Notes: generated from the letters alone by a model not told the origin. Numbered from the stretch's first letter, positions 1 to 6,240 are shown. The stretch: DNA of 7,835 nt from Nitrospirales bacterium (GCA_029261375.1 JAJDBL010000060.1:1-7835), one strand, 5' to 3'. Numbers and translations: made by a program.

Positions 1-2
1 AA

Positions 3-311
3 CTATCTAATTTCGTCCGTCAGACGATCACGAACGATGGCATCAGCCACATCTTTCGCCGCGACAGCATAGGTACCAGCCTCAATCGCGACCTAGATAG
101 CGGAAACCTTGTCCACACGAATGACCGGTACCATCTCAAGCGAGGCCGCAATGCGATTGAGGTTCTTGGCTCGCGAGGATACATCCACCTCGTCTTTTCC
201 AGCCTTGCCGGTATCCTGAGACGGTGCTTTCTTTGCGTGGTCGGCTTGATGGGACGGAGTCAGTCCGGGAATAATGCTCTCAAGTGGTGCCTGACCTTCA
301 ATTCGGCTCAT
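3..311 (-). pseudogene. flgM: FlgM-like anti-sigma28 factor, interrupted by an in-frame amber codon
   Basis: FlgM binds the flagellar sigma factor FliA (sigma28) and holds late flagellar genes off until it is exported. The first 72 codons (93-311) show a family-typical layout: a polar, disordered N-terminus, then DEVDVSSRAKNL (residues 40-51) and VPVIRVDKVSAI (61-72). A TAG codon follows at 93-95. The same frame then continues for 29 more sense codons that read like a normal FlgM C-terminus (AIEAGTYAV, then VADAIVRDRL) before a second TAG at 3-5. The intact frame would be 102 codons, close to the usual 90-100. FlgM proteins usually have Lys or Arg where the stop falls, so one base change (for example AAG to TAG) would explain it. 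The ATG at 309-311 has a strong AAGGAGC ribosome site (319-325). The truncated product would lose most of the C-terminal sigma-binding region. A sequencing error remains possible. Confidence 0.8.
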
Positions 312-353
312 GAGGTTCGCTCCTTCGTTTCATCGTGTCTTCTTATATTTTTG

Positions 354-382
354 AGAATAAACCTTAGGAATTCTTGTGTCAA
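354..382 (-). promoter_or_regulatory. sigma70-type promoter of flgM
   Basis: On the minus strand TTGACA (377-382) is a perfect -35 box. It is followed after exactly 17 bases by TATTCT (354-359) as the -10 box, with an AT-rich stretch downstream. The predicted start, near 347, gives a short leader carrying the AAGGAGC ribosome site of flgM. No sigma28-type promoter was recognised here, so this would be early or constitutive transcription of flgM. Confidence 0.6.
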
Positions 383-387
383 CAGTT

Positions 388-403
388 TGGCAATCCCGTT
401 GCT
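388..403 (+). promoter_or_regulatory. possible sigma54 (-24/-12) promoter, imperfect
   Basis: TTGGCAATCCCGTTGCTT contains GG (389-390), ten bases, then GC (401-402). It keeps TTGGCA and TTGCT of the sigma54 consensus but differs at the two positions after the -24 block. It points towards the helicase fragment at 546 and lies immediately upstream of, and opposite in direction to, the flgM promoter. An alternative promoter for the helicase is a weak extended -10 (TGCTAAGAT, 500-508), which has no good -35 box. Confidence 0.3.
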
Positions 404-545
404 TTTCGGCCATGCATTGGAATACAAGGCGATACCGTCACTCACAACGTCCACGACATGCTAGGCACGCCAGACCTCGTACCTCCAATGTGCTCCCTAT
501 GCTAAGATAAAAGACGGACAATACACGACTCTAGCACCGAGCATC

Positions 546-2411
546 ATGCCTCCCTCCATCCACCCCATTGACCTCATTCGTACGCTGAAGTCAAAGCACC
601 TCACGCCTGCGATTGTGTTCCTCACGTCGCGCCGATCCTGCGACAACGCGGTCGAAGCATTCACGCATCGTTCACCCATTCTCCCACCAAAACGCCAGGA
701 AACCATTGCCAGACTCATCGAGGGCTGGACCGAGACCTACCCCAGCATTCAGAGCCACCCTCTCCGCGAGCGCGTCATCACGTACGGAGTCGCCGCCCAC
801 CATGCAGGGCATCTTCCATCCTGGAAAATCGTGATCGAAGAACTCATGCGTGAGGGTGTGCTCGACGCGGTCTTCGCCACCACTACCTTAGCCGCCGGCG
901 TTGATTTTCCCGCGCGAACGGTGATTATCACGCAGTCAAATGTCCGAAAGAGTCAGGGGTTCGTCGACCTGACCGTAGGAGAAGTCCAACAGATCGCTGG
1001 ACGCGCTGGACGCCGCGGCAAGGACCAGGTCGGGTTCGCCATCATCACGCCATCACCATATATCGATCTGATTGGCCTGACAAAAGGCCTGACCGGTCGC
1101 CCTGAACCGCTTAAAAGTCAGTTCGAAATCTCGTACTCCATGGTGCTTAATCTCCTCAAAGCCTACGCACTAGACCACATCCAAACCATCCTTGATAAAA
1201 GCTTTGCGCAGTTTCAATTGAATGTGAAAGCCGAACGTCTCCAAACCACCATGGATGACCTGGAGGCCTCACTCAGTGGGTACACCGCCCGCCCATGCAC
1301 TGACTGGATCACTCAGTGGCACCAGTTTCAGCAATCCGTTCTCACCACAACCACGCGTCGGCGGCCACATGGAGCATCACCGTCAGAAGTTGCAGCGCGA
1401 ATGCCCTACCTCACTCCGGGTCGCGTTGTGGCGCTTTCAAAACGGAAGGTCGTGGTGTTACGGGTGTACCATACCAGGGGGCGAAATCTGCCCATGGTGA
1501 CGGCAATGCGATTTGATGGCACCGTGGCACAATATCCTATCAGCGCAATTAAGAAGGTAATCGACGCCACGGTCGAACTCCCATCGAGAGAACCTGCCCC
1601 CGATGGACAACCAGGGGGCGCGCACCCCAAGCGACAAAAGCTGGAGCCCCTCGCATCCAACATTCCGGAAATCACACTCGATCTCAACCCGCATCTCATT
1701 GACTCACTGACACCGACCATGTTTCAGACCCTGAGCGAACACTTTCCATGTCCGACGTGCCCCGCCCAAGAACAGTGTGGGCAGGAATTCGCCGTGGCCG
1801 CCGAGAGCCGTATCCAACTCCACGAGCATCTTGGCGTTACAGAGCAGCTACAGACAGGATTGTGGAGAACCTTCCAAAAGAGAATGAATATCCTTCAGAG
1901 TCTTGGGTACCTCACGAACGAATGTCGGCTCACAGCGGTAGGCGAGTGGGCTCGATATATTCGGATCAGTCCCTCCTTGTTAGTCACAGAACTCATCCGT
2001 ACCGACGCCCTTGACGACATGAGTCCGGACATTCTTGCCGGCGTGATGGCAAGCATTTCCTTCGACGACGACCGCCCAGCCGCGTTTCCAAGAACAAGTC
2101 TCGAGCTTTCAAGCCGCATCTCGCATGTACGGCAACTTGCACACTCACTTGAGGCGTATGAATCCCCCCCACTTCTTCGCGCCGATGTTGCGGCGCTTCC
2201 AGAACGATGGGTCGGGGTCCCCACGACGACATGGGCGGAACTTTGCCGAAGTACGAGCATGGCTGAAGGAGACATGTATCGCTTACTCGCACGGAACCTT
2301 GAGTACCTCTCGCAAATCCGCCTACTCGCCGCCACCCACCCTACGCTCGCGGCAGTAGCCGCTGAGGCCATTCGGATCATGCGCCGAGAGGTTCTCGAGG
2401 AACTTCCCTAA
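546..2411 (+). CDS. Ski2/Mtr4-like helicase fragment lacking the first RecA domain
   Basis: Ski2-like superfamily 2 helicases unwind RNA or DNA using two RecA domains. This 621-residue protein has only the second. Visible are motif IV (AIVFLTSRRSC, 22-32), the GVAAHHAGHLP segment (81-91), motif V (ATTTLAAGVDFPA, 111-123) and motif VI (QIAGRAGRRG, 149-158). A Ski2-type C-terminal region follows, with LGYLTNECRLTAVGEWARYI (453-472) and the acidic SFDDDR (505-510). A cysteine cluster, CPTCPAQEQC (402-411), may bind metal. The Walker A, DExH and SAT motifs are absent. They cannot be encoded just upstream, because only about 230 bases separate the start from flgM, and the frame is closed by TAG at 462-464. 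The start at 546 has no clear ribosome site, and the next methionine is residue 101. It may be a decayed N-terminally truncated gene, or a stable half-helicase that partners another protein. The long intact frame favours recent truncation or retained function. Confidence 0.85.
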   Translation: MPPSIHPIDLIRTLKSKHLTPAIVFLTSRRSCDNAVEAFTHRSPILPPKRQETIARLIEGWTETYPSIQSHPLRERVITYGVAAHHAGHLPSWKIVIEELMREGVLDAVFATTTLAAGVDFPARTVIITQSNVRKSQGFVDLTVGEVQQIAGRAGRRGKDQVGFAIITPSPYIDLIGLTKGLTGRPEPLKSQFEISYSMVLNLLKAYALDHIQTILDKSFAQFQLNVKAERLQTTMDDLEASLSGYTARPCTDWITQWHQFQQSVLTTTTRRRPHGASPSEVAARMPYLTPGRVVALSKRKVVVLRVYHTRGRNLPMVTAMRFDGTVAQYPISAIKKVIDATVELPSREPAPDGQPGGAHPKRQKLEPLASNIPEITLDLNPHLIDSLTPTMFQTLSEHFPCPTCPAQEQCGQEFAVAAESRIQLHEHLGVTEQLQTGLWRTFQKRMNILQSLGYLTNECRLTAVGEWARYIRISPSLLVTELIRTDALDDMSPDILAGVMASISFDDDRPAAFPRTSLELSSRISHVRQLAHSLEAYESPPLLRADVAALPERWVGVPTTTWAELCRSTSMAEGDMYRLLARNLEYLSQIRLLAATHPTLAAVAAEAIRIMRREVLEELP

Positions 2412-2593
2412 CCTTCTCTACATCGTCACCTATCCCGCGCTCAGTCTAGAAACATCCAACCGCCCCTACGATACGCATTGACCCGTCCGCTTCCTCTGGC
2501 AGGGAGCCCCACAATCTAAAGCTACACTCTACAGCCTCGGGTGGGATACATAACGCCTGACAACAAGTGCCTAACGCGCAAGATAAACTCTAT

Positions 2594-2607
2594 GTGTTGA
2601 CCAACAC
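2594..2607. promoter_or_regulatory. palindrome, candidate activator binding site for the sigma54 promoter
   Basis: GTGTTGACCAACAC is a perfect inverted repeat of 6-base arms around a 2-base centre. Its centre lies about 170 bases upstream of the predicted sigma54 start. Upstream activating sites of sigma54 enhancer-binding proteins commonly lie 80-200 bases upstream. The binding protein is unknown. A regulator such as PrsR is possible, but I do not know its recognition motif. Confidence 0.35.
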
Positions 2608-2744
2608 CTAGTGGACGTTATCGGCACATATTACCTAGAACGATCAATAGCTAACAGTGCATGATGGTTAGTCTATTTCTATATGACATTGTAAAAACTG
2701 GTGATTTGAGAACAGGACAGACAACGCGTCGCCAGATACAGCTC

Positions 2745-2760
2745 TGGCACGTCGATTGCT
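2745..2760 (+). promoter_or_regulatory. sigma54 (RpoN) promoter upstream of the first CxxC gene
   Basis: TGGCACGTCGATTGCT matches the sigma54 consensus TGGCACGN4TTGCW at every defined position, with GG (2746-2747), ten bases, then GC (2758-2759). Under uniform base composition about 0.002 exact matches would be expected by chance on both strands of this window. The predicted start is near 2770, giving a leader of about 63 bases that ends with the AGGAGG ribosome site (2822-2827) of the gene at 2834. Sigma54 promoters need an ATP-dependent activator, so this gene is probably tightly controlled. Confidence 0.8.
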
Positions 2761-2833
2761 TAATACCCATTCATAGGACAATCAAGATGGAAAGCCAGGA
2801 GCACAAAACACAATACTCATTAGGAGGTAGACC

Positions 2834-3010
2834 ATGAGATGTGCACGTTGCCACGGTCTGGTTGTATTCGATGAATGGTGGAGCACGGATAATGATTACC
2901 GAAAGGTTGAAGGCACCCGTTGCGTCAATTGCGGCAATCTCGGAAGCCAGGCTCCAAGTTATGCACGTTCGGAACCACGACATCCCCAGCCGCCCGCTCC
3001 CGGAGCCTAA
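2834..3010 (+). CDS. small two-CxxC (zinc-ribbon-like) protein, copy 1
   Basis: This 58-residue protein is of unknown function. The N-terminal 36 residues carry C3-x2-C6 and C30-x2-C33 (MRCARC and RCVNCGN), which flank a conserved core FDEWWSTDNDYRKVEG (12-27). Four cysteines in this arrangement suggest a single zinc ribbon, though zinc binding is inferred. The tail from about residue 37 is Pro-rich, probably disordered, and differs from copy 2. No signal peptide or membrane segment is visible, so a cytoplasmic location is likely. The start is supported by AGGAGG (2822-2827) six bases upstream and by the paralogue starting at the same residue. It lies about 75 bases downstream of an exact sigma54 promoter. 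A longer overlapping frame (2841-3215) was rejected. Its role could be regulatory or nucleic-acid- or protein-binding, and nothing here decides which. Confidence 0.85.
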   Translation: MRCARCHGLVVFDEWWSTDNDYRKVEGTRCVNCGNLGSQAPSYARSEPRHPQPPAPGA

Positions 3011-3029
3011 GTCGAATCCGGCAGAACCG

Positions 3030-3070
3030 GCTGGCCATGCCACTACGACGTTCGCAATGGCATGGCCAGC
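3030..3070. repeat. 13-bp perfect inverted repeat between the two CxxC genes
   Basis: GCTGGCCATGCCA (3030-3042) and its exact reverse complement (3058-3070) enclose a 15-base loop, starting 20 bases after the stop of copy 1. The transcript would form a strong GC-rich hairpin. No U-run follows on either strand, so it is not a classical intrinsic terminator. It could stabilise the 3' end of the copy 1 mRNA, act as an attenuator before copy 2, or be a protein-binding site. Confidence 0.65.
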
Positions 3071-3274
3071 GTTTCACCGTCGACGCCAGCTACCTAACAC
3101 AGAGCGCGCACGGCTCCCATCAGTGGGAACACATCGTCAGAAGTCCGGCACCCTGACGCCAACAACACCGCAAGAACCTCTTCCTCGTCCTGACAGCTCA
3201 AGTTCAAATCTCTAACAGCCGAGTACGTTTGTAGAGAAAGTCACTACGTACAACATTTCACGTGGAGGTCAGTC

Positions 3275-3448
3275 ATGAGATGTTCACGATGCGAAGGTTT
3301 GTTAGTGTTTGATGAATGGTGGAGTATGGACAACGACTATCGCAAGGTGGAAGGTATCCGCTGTGTGAACTGCGGTAACTTTAGCGCGCCGATGCCGCCA
3401 GTGATTCGCGCAGAGTCTGCACGACGGCCACGACAGATCGGAGCGTAA
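3275..3448 (+). CDS. small two-CxxC (zinc-ribbon-like) protein, copy 2
   Basis: This 57-residue paralogue of the gene at 2834 matches it at 30 of the first 36 residues, keeping C3/C6 and C30/C33 and the core FDEWWSMDNDYRKVEG. In those 36 codons, 18 differ silently and 6 change the residue, so the protein has been held constant while the DNA diverged. That indicates an old duplication under purifying selection. The tail (37-57) is basic and unrelated to that of copy 1. The ribosome site GGAGGT (3264-3269) lies five bases upstream of ATG. It could be co-transcribed with copy 1 from the sigma54 promoter across the 3030-3070 hairpin. A weak independent promoter (CTGACA 3190-3195, TAACAG 3213-3218, 17-base spacer) and a GTACGT/ACGTAC inverted repeat (3223-3228 with 3246-3251) also precede it. 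Function is unknown. Confidence 0.85.
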   Translation: MRCSRCEGLLVFDEWWSMDNDYRKVEGIRCVNCGNFSAPMPPVIRAESARRPRQIGA

Positions 3449-3486
3449 ACTCGGCGAAGGTTTGAGCTGTGGGACAGGAGAAGTCG

Positions 3487-3510
3487 AGAGCGGTGCTGGA
3501 CACTCGCTCT
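3487..3510. terminator. hairpin between convergent genes, possible terminator
   Basis: AGAGCGGTG (3487-3495) can pair with CAC plus CGCTCT (3501-3503 and 3505-3510), leaving one bulged base and a 5-base loop. It sits between the stop of the second CxxC gene and the stop of the convergent protease gene, where a shared terminator would be useful. There is no U-run on either side, so intrinsic termination is uncertain. Confidence 0.3.
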
Positions 3511-3531
3511 ACAGAGATCGCGCTTGGCTTC

Positions 3532-4242
3532 TCACCACCACTGCACTTCGCCGGTCACTAGCACGTGGATTGCTAACACGGCATTCGTCACTCCATGCGC
3601 GAGAATACAGGGCCACAACCTTCCTGTTCGATAGAGGAGAAGATTGTAGGCGACTCCCGCCATCATTCCCGCCAACCATAGGTTGTGTTCTAGGCCAAAA
3701 AGAATGACGGTGCCGACAAACGATACTGGAGCGAACACACCAATCCTGACATATTGAAAATGTGGAGAGACCAGATATCGGATGAGGAACGAGCGCCAGA
3801 AGAGTTCTTCCATGATCGGCACAACAATTGATGCGCCAAACATCCGCACGCCAGCCAGCAGCAAACCCGCCTGCGCCCCAGCGGTAAACGGATCATAGCC
3901 ACCGTTTACCTCTCCCTGCATCGCCCACGACCAATCCATGCGAACCCAGGCAAGGTAGACCAGCACACCGACGGCTATCGAAAGCCCGACCTCTGCACCG
4001 CTTCCAAAAGGTTTCCCTCTAAGTTCCTCGTATCGTGGCCAGAAGTATATTATTGCGCCAAGGACGGCCACGGTTTTTATCGGGTATATCGATAGTACAG
4101 CGAGATCGCTCCAGCGGCTGACACTAGACAGATGCTCGGCCAGCCATGGAATTGCAGCTTCGACACCCAGGAATGCAAAATACAGGGCAAACGGAAAGAC
4201 TCTTGGAGTCATTGGCGACGCAAATACTGATTTCACTGTCAT
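3532..4242 (-). CDS. exosortase-associated CPBP/CAAX-type membrane protease
   Basis: CPBP (type II CAAX/Abi) proteases are integral membrane metallo-enzymes. This 236-residue protein resembles the subgroup that occurs with exosortase systems (TIGR03008-like). The catalytic motifs are all present: EELFWR (145-150, the EExxxR motif) in EELFWRSFLIR, H186 in FGLEHN, and H216 with N220 in HGVTN. About seven hydrophobic segments are visible (roughly 17-34, 48-68, 84-100, 124-143, 167-184, 188-204 and 209-229). The length fits the family. The true substrate is unknown; processing of a sorted surface protein or of a sorting component is the usual proposal. The gene is convergent with the CxxC pair and divergent from the TIGR03790 gene. 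The ATG at 4240-4242 has no Shine-Dalgarno sequence, but a promoter-like pair ends seven bases upstream, which suggests a leaderless mRNA. An in-frame ATG at codon 11 is an alternative start. Confidence 0.9.
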   Translation of the reverse strand: MTVKSVFASPMTPRVFPFALYFAFLGVEAAIPWLAEHLSSVSRWSDLAVLSIYPIKTVAVLGAIIYFWPRYEELRGKPFGSGAEVGLSIAVGVLVYLAWVRMDWSWAMQGEVNGGYDPFTAGAQAGLLLAGVRMFGASIVVPIMEELFWRSFLIRYLVSPHFQYVRIGVFAPVSFVGTVILFGLEHNLWLAGMMAGVAYNLLLYRTGRLWPCILAHGVTNAVLAIHVLVTGEVQWW

Positions 4243-4249
4243 AGAGTTC

Positions 4250-4278
4250 AGTTTAAGCGCTGCTTACAACCTTGTCCA
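4250..4278 (-). promoter_or_regulatory. candidate promoter of the CPBP protease (leaderless)
   Basis: On the minus strand TGGACA (4273-4278; 5 of 6 to TTGACA) is followed after 17 bases by TAAACT (4250-4255; 4 of 6 to TATAAT). The -10 box ends seven bases before the ATG, so transcription would start at or next to the start codon. This agrees with the lack of a ribosome binding site. Confidence 0.4.
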
Positions 4279-4350
4279 TGTCCACGCGCGGTCTCTCAAC
4301 ACTCACACGACTATATCCAATTCATACCTCACCGACACACTCGTAACGCC

Positions 4351-4380
4351 TTGCAAAGTTACCAATTTCAGACCCATAAT
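4351..4380 (+). promoter_or_regulatory. candidate promoter of the TIGR03790 gene (leaderless)
   Basis: TTGCAA (4351-4356) is followed after 18 bases by CATAAT (4375-4380; 5 of 6 to TATAAT). The -10 box ends six bases before the ATG at 4387, so the mRNA would start at the start codon. If correct, this also rules out the TTG at 4351 as the translation start, since it would be the -35 box. Confidence 0.4.
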
Positions 4381-4386
4381 TGTGAA

Positions 4387-6240
4387 ATGCCCTGTAAAGT
4401 AAATGCCACACGTACTACCGCCTCTCTCCCGAAGAATGGCGCCAAAGGACAGCGGTCTATTGCCCGCATGGCTCTGGGGGTGCAAATCTTATATCTCTTT
4501 ACCGCCGTCGGGCCAGCCATCGGGTCACTAACGGCTGATCAGGTCGCCATCCTTGTCAATGGGAACAGCCCGGACAGTATCGCCGTTGCGACACACTACG
4601 CGAGGAAACGAGGGGTGCCGCTCAACCACCTCATACGGCTTGACCTCCCGAGACGAGAAACGATCACGCGCGATGTCTATGAGACCAGGCTCAGAATTCC
4701 AACAACGCGGATCTTAGACGAACGGGGATTAGCTGGGAAAATTCGTACATTAGTTACAACGTATGATATTCCGCTACGAGTCAAAGCCCCTCGTCCCACA
4801 AAGCAGGAGAAACAATGGACGGCTAACGCTCGCACCATACAGGCTGAAACCATGGCCAAGCTTCACTCCATCAAACGACAGCTACTGGAACGTTTTCCAC
4901 ATGCCGACATGCCCAAAACTCCTCCGAAAACAGGCCAAGAGCTTGCAGGACAACTACGTCGGGAAATACAGCGAGCTTATACTGCGCTCGAGCGCTCAAA
5001 TGACAGTTCGACCTCCGCACAATCATTGCGAGAACTGGTGATTCTATCTTCGCAGTTTGACGGAATGATTGCTCTTCTCAACAATCAGTCGCCCCCCAAC
5101 CCCTCCCACCCCAGCTACACCTCGCAGGCGTTGAGGCGTCGTCACCAAGACATGAACACCGCCAGGTTTATGATTAACATACTCAATGCGGTGCCATCAG
5201 ATGCCAATCGAAACCGCGCCTATACTCTTACGCGACACTTCTTCGGCCTTTCCGGCATTCTCCGGCTGACCAGCCAGGAGCTGGAAGCACACACGTACAA
5301 GGACGGAGACGCGAGTATCGACAGCGAGCTCAGCCTACTCTGGTGGGAAAAAGGGACCTTTGTGGTCGCGGGAAGAATGCCCAACCCACTGTATGCTCGC
5401 AACGCACCCCAGCGTACGAACACTGCGACACTTCCTATCATGATGGTCAGCCGTCTCGATGCGCCATCACCGGAACGAGCGATGCATTTAGTCGACCAGG
5501 CCCTCGAAGCTGAACAAAAGGGGCTCAAGGGAACCGTATATGCTGATGCACGCGGTCTAGACGAAAACGGGCGTTCGGCCTATGCAGTCTACGATCAGAA
5601 TCTCCGGGACATGGCAACACTCTTCCGGCAGATCACGCCGTACGATGTCGTCGTTGAGAATACTGAGCGGCGTTTTAGCAACCCGGGTGATGCGCCGAAT
5701 GTGGCGACCTATGTCGGCTGGTATAAGTTACGATCCTATGAAGACGCCTTCACGTTTCAACCCGGTGCGATTGGATACCATATGGCATCCGCCGAAGCGA
5801 TCAGCATTCATAACTTTTGGGAAAAAGGTTGGTGTAAGAACGCGTTAGAGAGAGGGATTACCGTGACACTCGGGTCGACAGGCGAGCCGTTCTTAGATGC
5901 ATTCCCTCGTCCAAAAGCTTTCTTCGAGCTCCTGCTTACAGGCAGATATTCAGTAGTAGAAGCTTATTATCTGACCTCTCGATACATTAGCTGGAGGATG
6001 GTTCTTTTCGGAGATCCATTGTATAATCCCTGGCGTGGGAGGGGTTTTGACGCACAGCAACCTGTTACCCAAATGCCCCACGAGCATGCCGTCCCACAAC
6101 GCATCCCAATGGCCCCATCCTCACTATCATTGCACAACCCGCTTGAAATCATGCAACAGCTCAAACATGAGCGGACGGCCACCTTGCGTGAGGTCGATCA
6201 GTTCATCGCACGTGTGAAGTCACGCTCCCTAGGACAATAG
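4387..6240 (+). CDS. TIGR03790-family protein, secreted, exosortase-associated
   Basis: TIGR03790 proteins are uncharacterised, and known members occur in genomes that carry an exosortase. From ATG 4387 the product is 617 residues. A basic N-region (AKGQRSIAR) precedes a hydrophobic stretch (about 29-46), a plausible signal peptide, and the mature part begins near TADQVAILVNGN (49-60). Family-like segments are TTYDIPLRVK (124-133), DGDASIDSELSLLWW (306-320), GAIGYHMASAEA (460-471), LGSTGEPFLDAFP (495-507) and FGDPLYNPW (541-549). The C-terminal part recalls caspase or gingipain-like folds, but this is only an impression. Between the second and third segments lies a charged, helix-rich insert (about 134-300) with a Pro-rich patch. 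A Met/Pro/Gln-rich tail follows 550. No start has a Shine-Dalgarno sequence. TTG 4351 and ATG 4468 are alternatives; ATG 4387 keeps the basic N-region and fits the promoter. Confidence 0.88.
   Translation: MPCKVNATRTTASLPKNGAKGQRSIARMALGVQILYLFTAVGPAIGSLTADQVAILVNGNSPDSIAVATHYARKRGVPLNHLIRLDLPRRETITRDVYETRLRIPTTRILDERGLAGKIRTLVTTYDIPLRVKAPRPTKQEKQWTANARTIQAETMAKLHSIKRQLLERFPHADMPKTPPKTGQELAGQLRREIQRAYTALERSNDSSTSAQSLRELVILSSQFDGMIALLNNQSPPNPSHPSYTSQALRRRHQDMNTARFMINILNAVPSDANRNRAYTLTRHFFGLSGILRLTSQELEAHTYKDGDASIDSELSLLWWEKGTFVVAGRMPNPLYARNAPQRTNTATLPIMMVSRLDAPSPERAMHLVDQALEAEQKGLKGTVYADARGLDENGRSAYAVYDQNLRDMATLFRQITPYDVVVENTERRFSNPGDAPNVATYVGWYKLRSYEDAFTFQPGAIGYHMASAEAISIHNFWEKGWCKNALERGITVTLGSTGEPFLDAFPRPKAFFELLLTGRYSVVEAYYLTSRYISWRMVLFGDPLYNPWRGRGFDAQQPVTQMPHEHAVPQRIPMAPSSLSLHNPLEIMQQLKHERTATLREVDQFIARVKSRSLGQ

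Larger units (their letters stand above)
2412..2833. other. 422-base non-coding regulatory stretch
   Basis: No convincing gene was found between the helicase stop and the first CxxC gene. The stretch becomes AT-rich towards 2640-2710. It contains a perfect 6+2+6 palindrome (2594-2607), a weaker CTAAC/GTTAG inverted repeat (2651-2655 with 2667-2671), a small GCCAGA/TCTGGC inverted repeat (2731-2736 with 2743-2748) overlapping the -24 element, and an exact sigma54 consensus (2745-2760). No obvious terminator for the helicase gene is visible. Confidence 0.6.

Noticed and set aside
1074..1093. Direct repeat GGCCTGAC twice, four bases apart
   Set aside because: It lies inside the helicase frame and simply encodes the repeated GLT in GLTKGLTG. 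Too short to be meaningful.
1316..1334. TGGCAC followed by a GC at about sigma54 spacing
   Set aside because: The spacing between GG and GC is 11 rather than 10, and it is deep inside the helicase coding frame.
3039..3158. Short frame beginning MPLRRSQWHG between the twin genes
   Set aside because: No ribosome site precedes it, and its start falls inside the 13-bp inverted repeat. There is no recognisable motif or second copy to support it.
2841..3215. Longer frame of 124 codons overlapping the first CxxC gene
   Set aside because: It lacks a well-placed ribosome site and reads as low-complexity Arg/Pro/Ser sequence. The overlapping 58-codon frame has AGGAGG and a conserved paralogue.
4351..4386. 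TTG at 4351 as the start of the TIGR03790 gene
   Set aside because: It is a rare start with no ribosome site, and it coincides with a probable -35 box. ATG 4387 fits the promoter and the signal peptide better.
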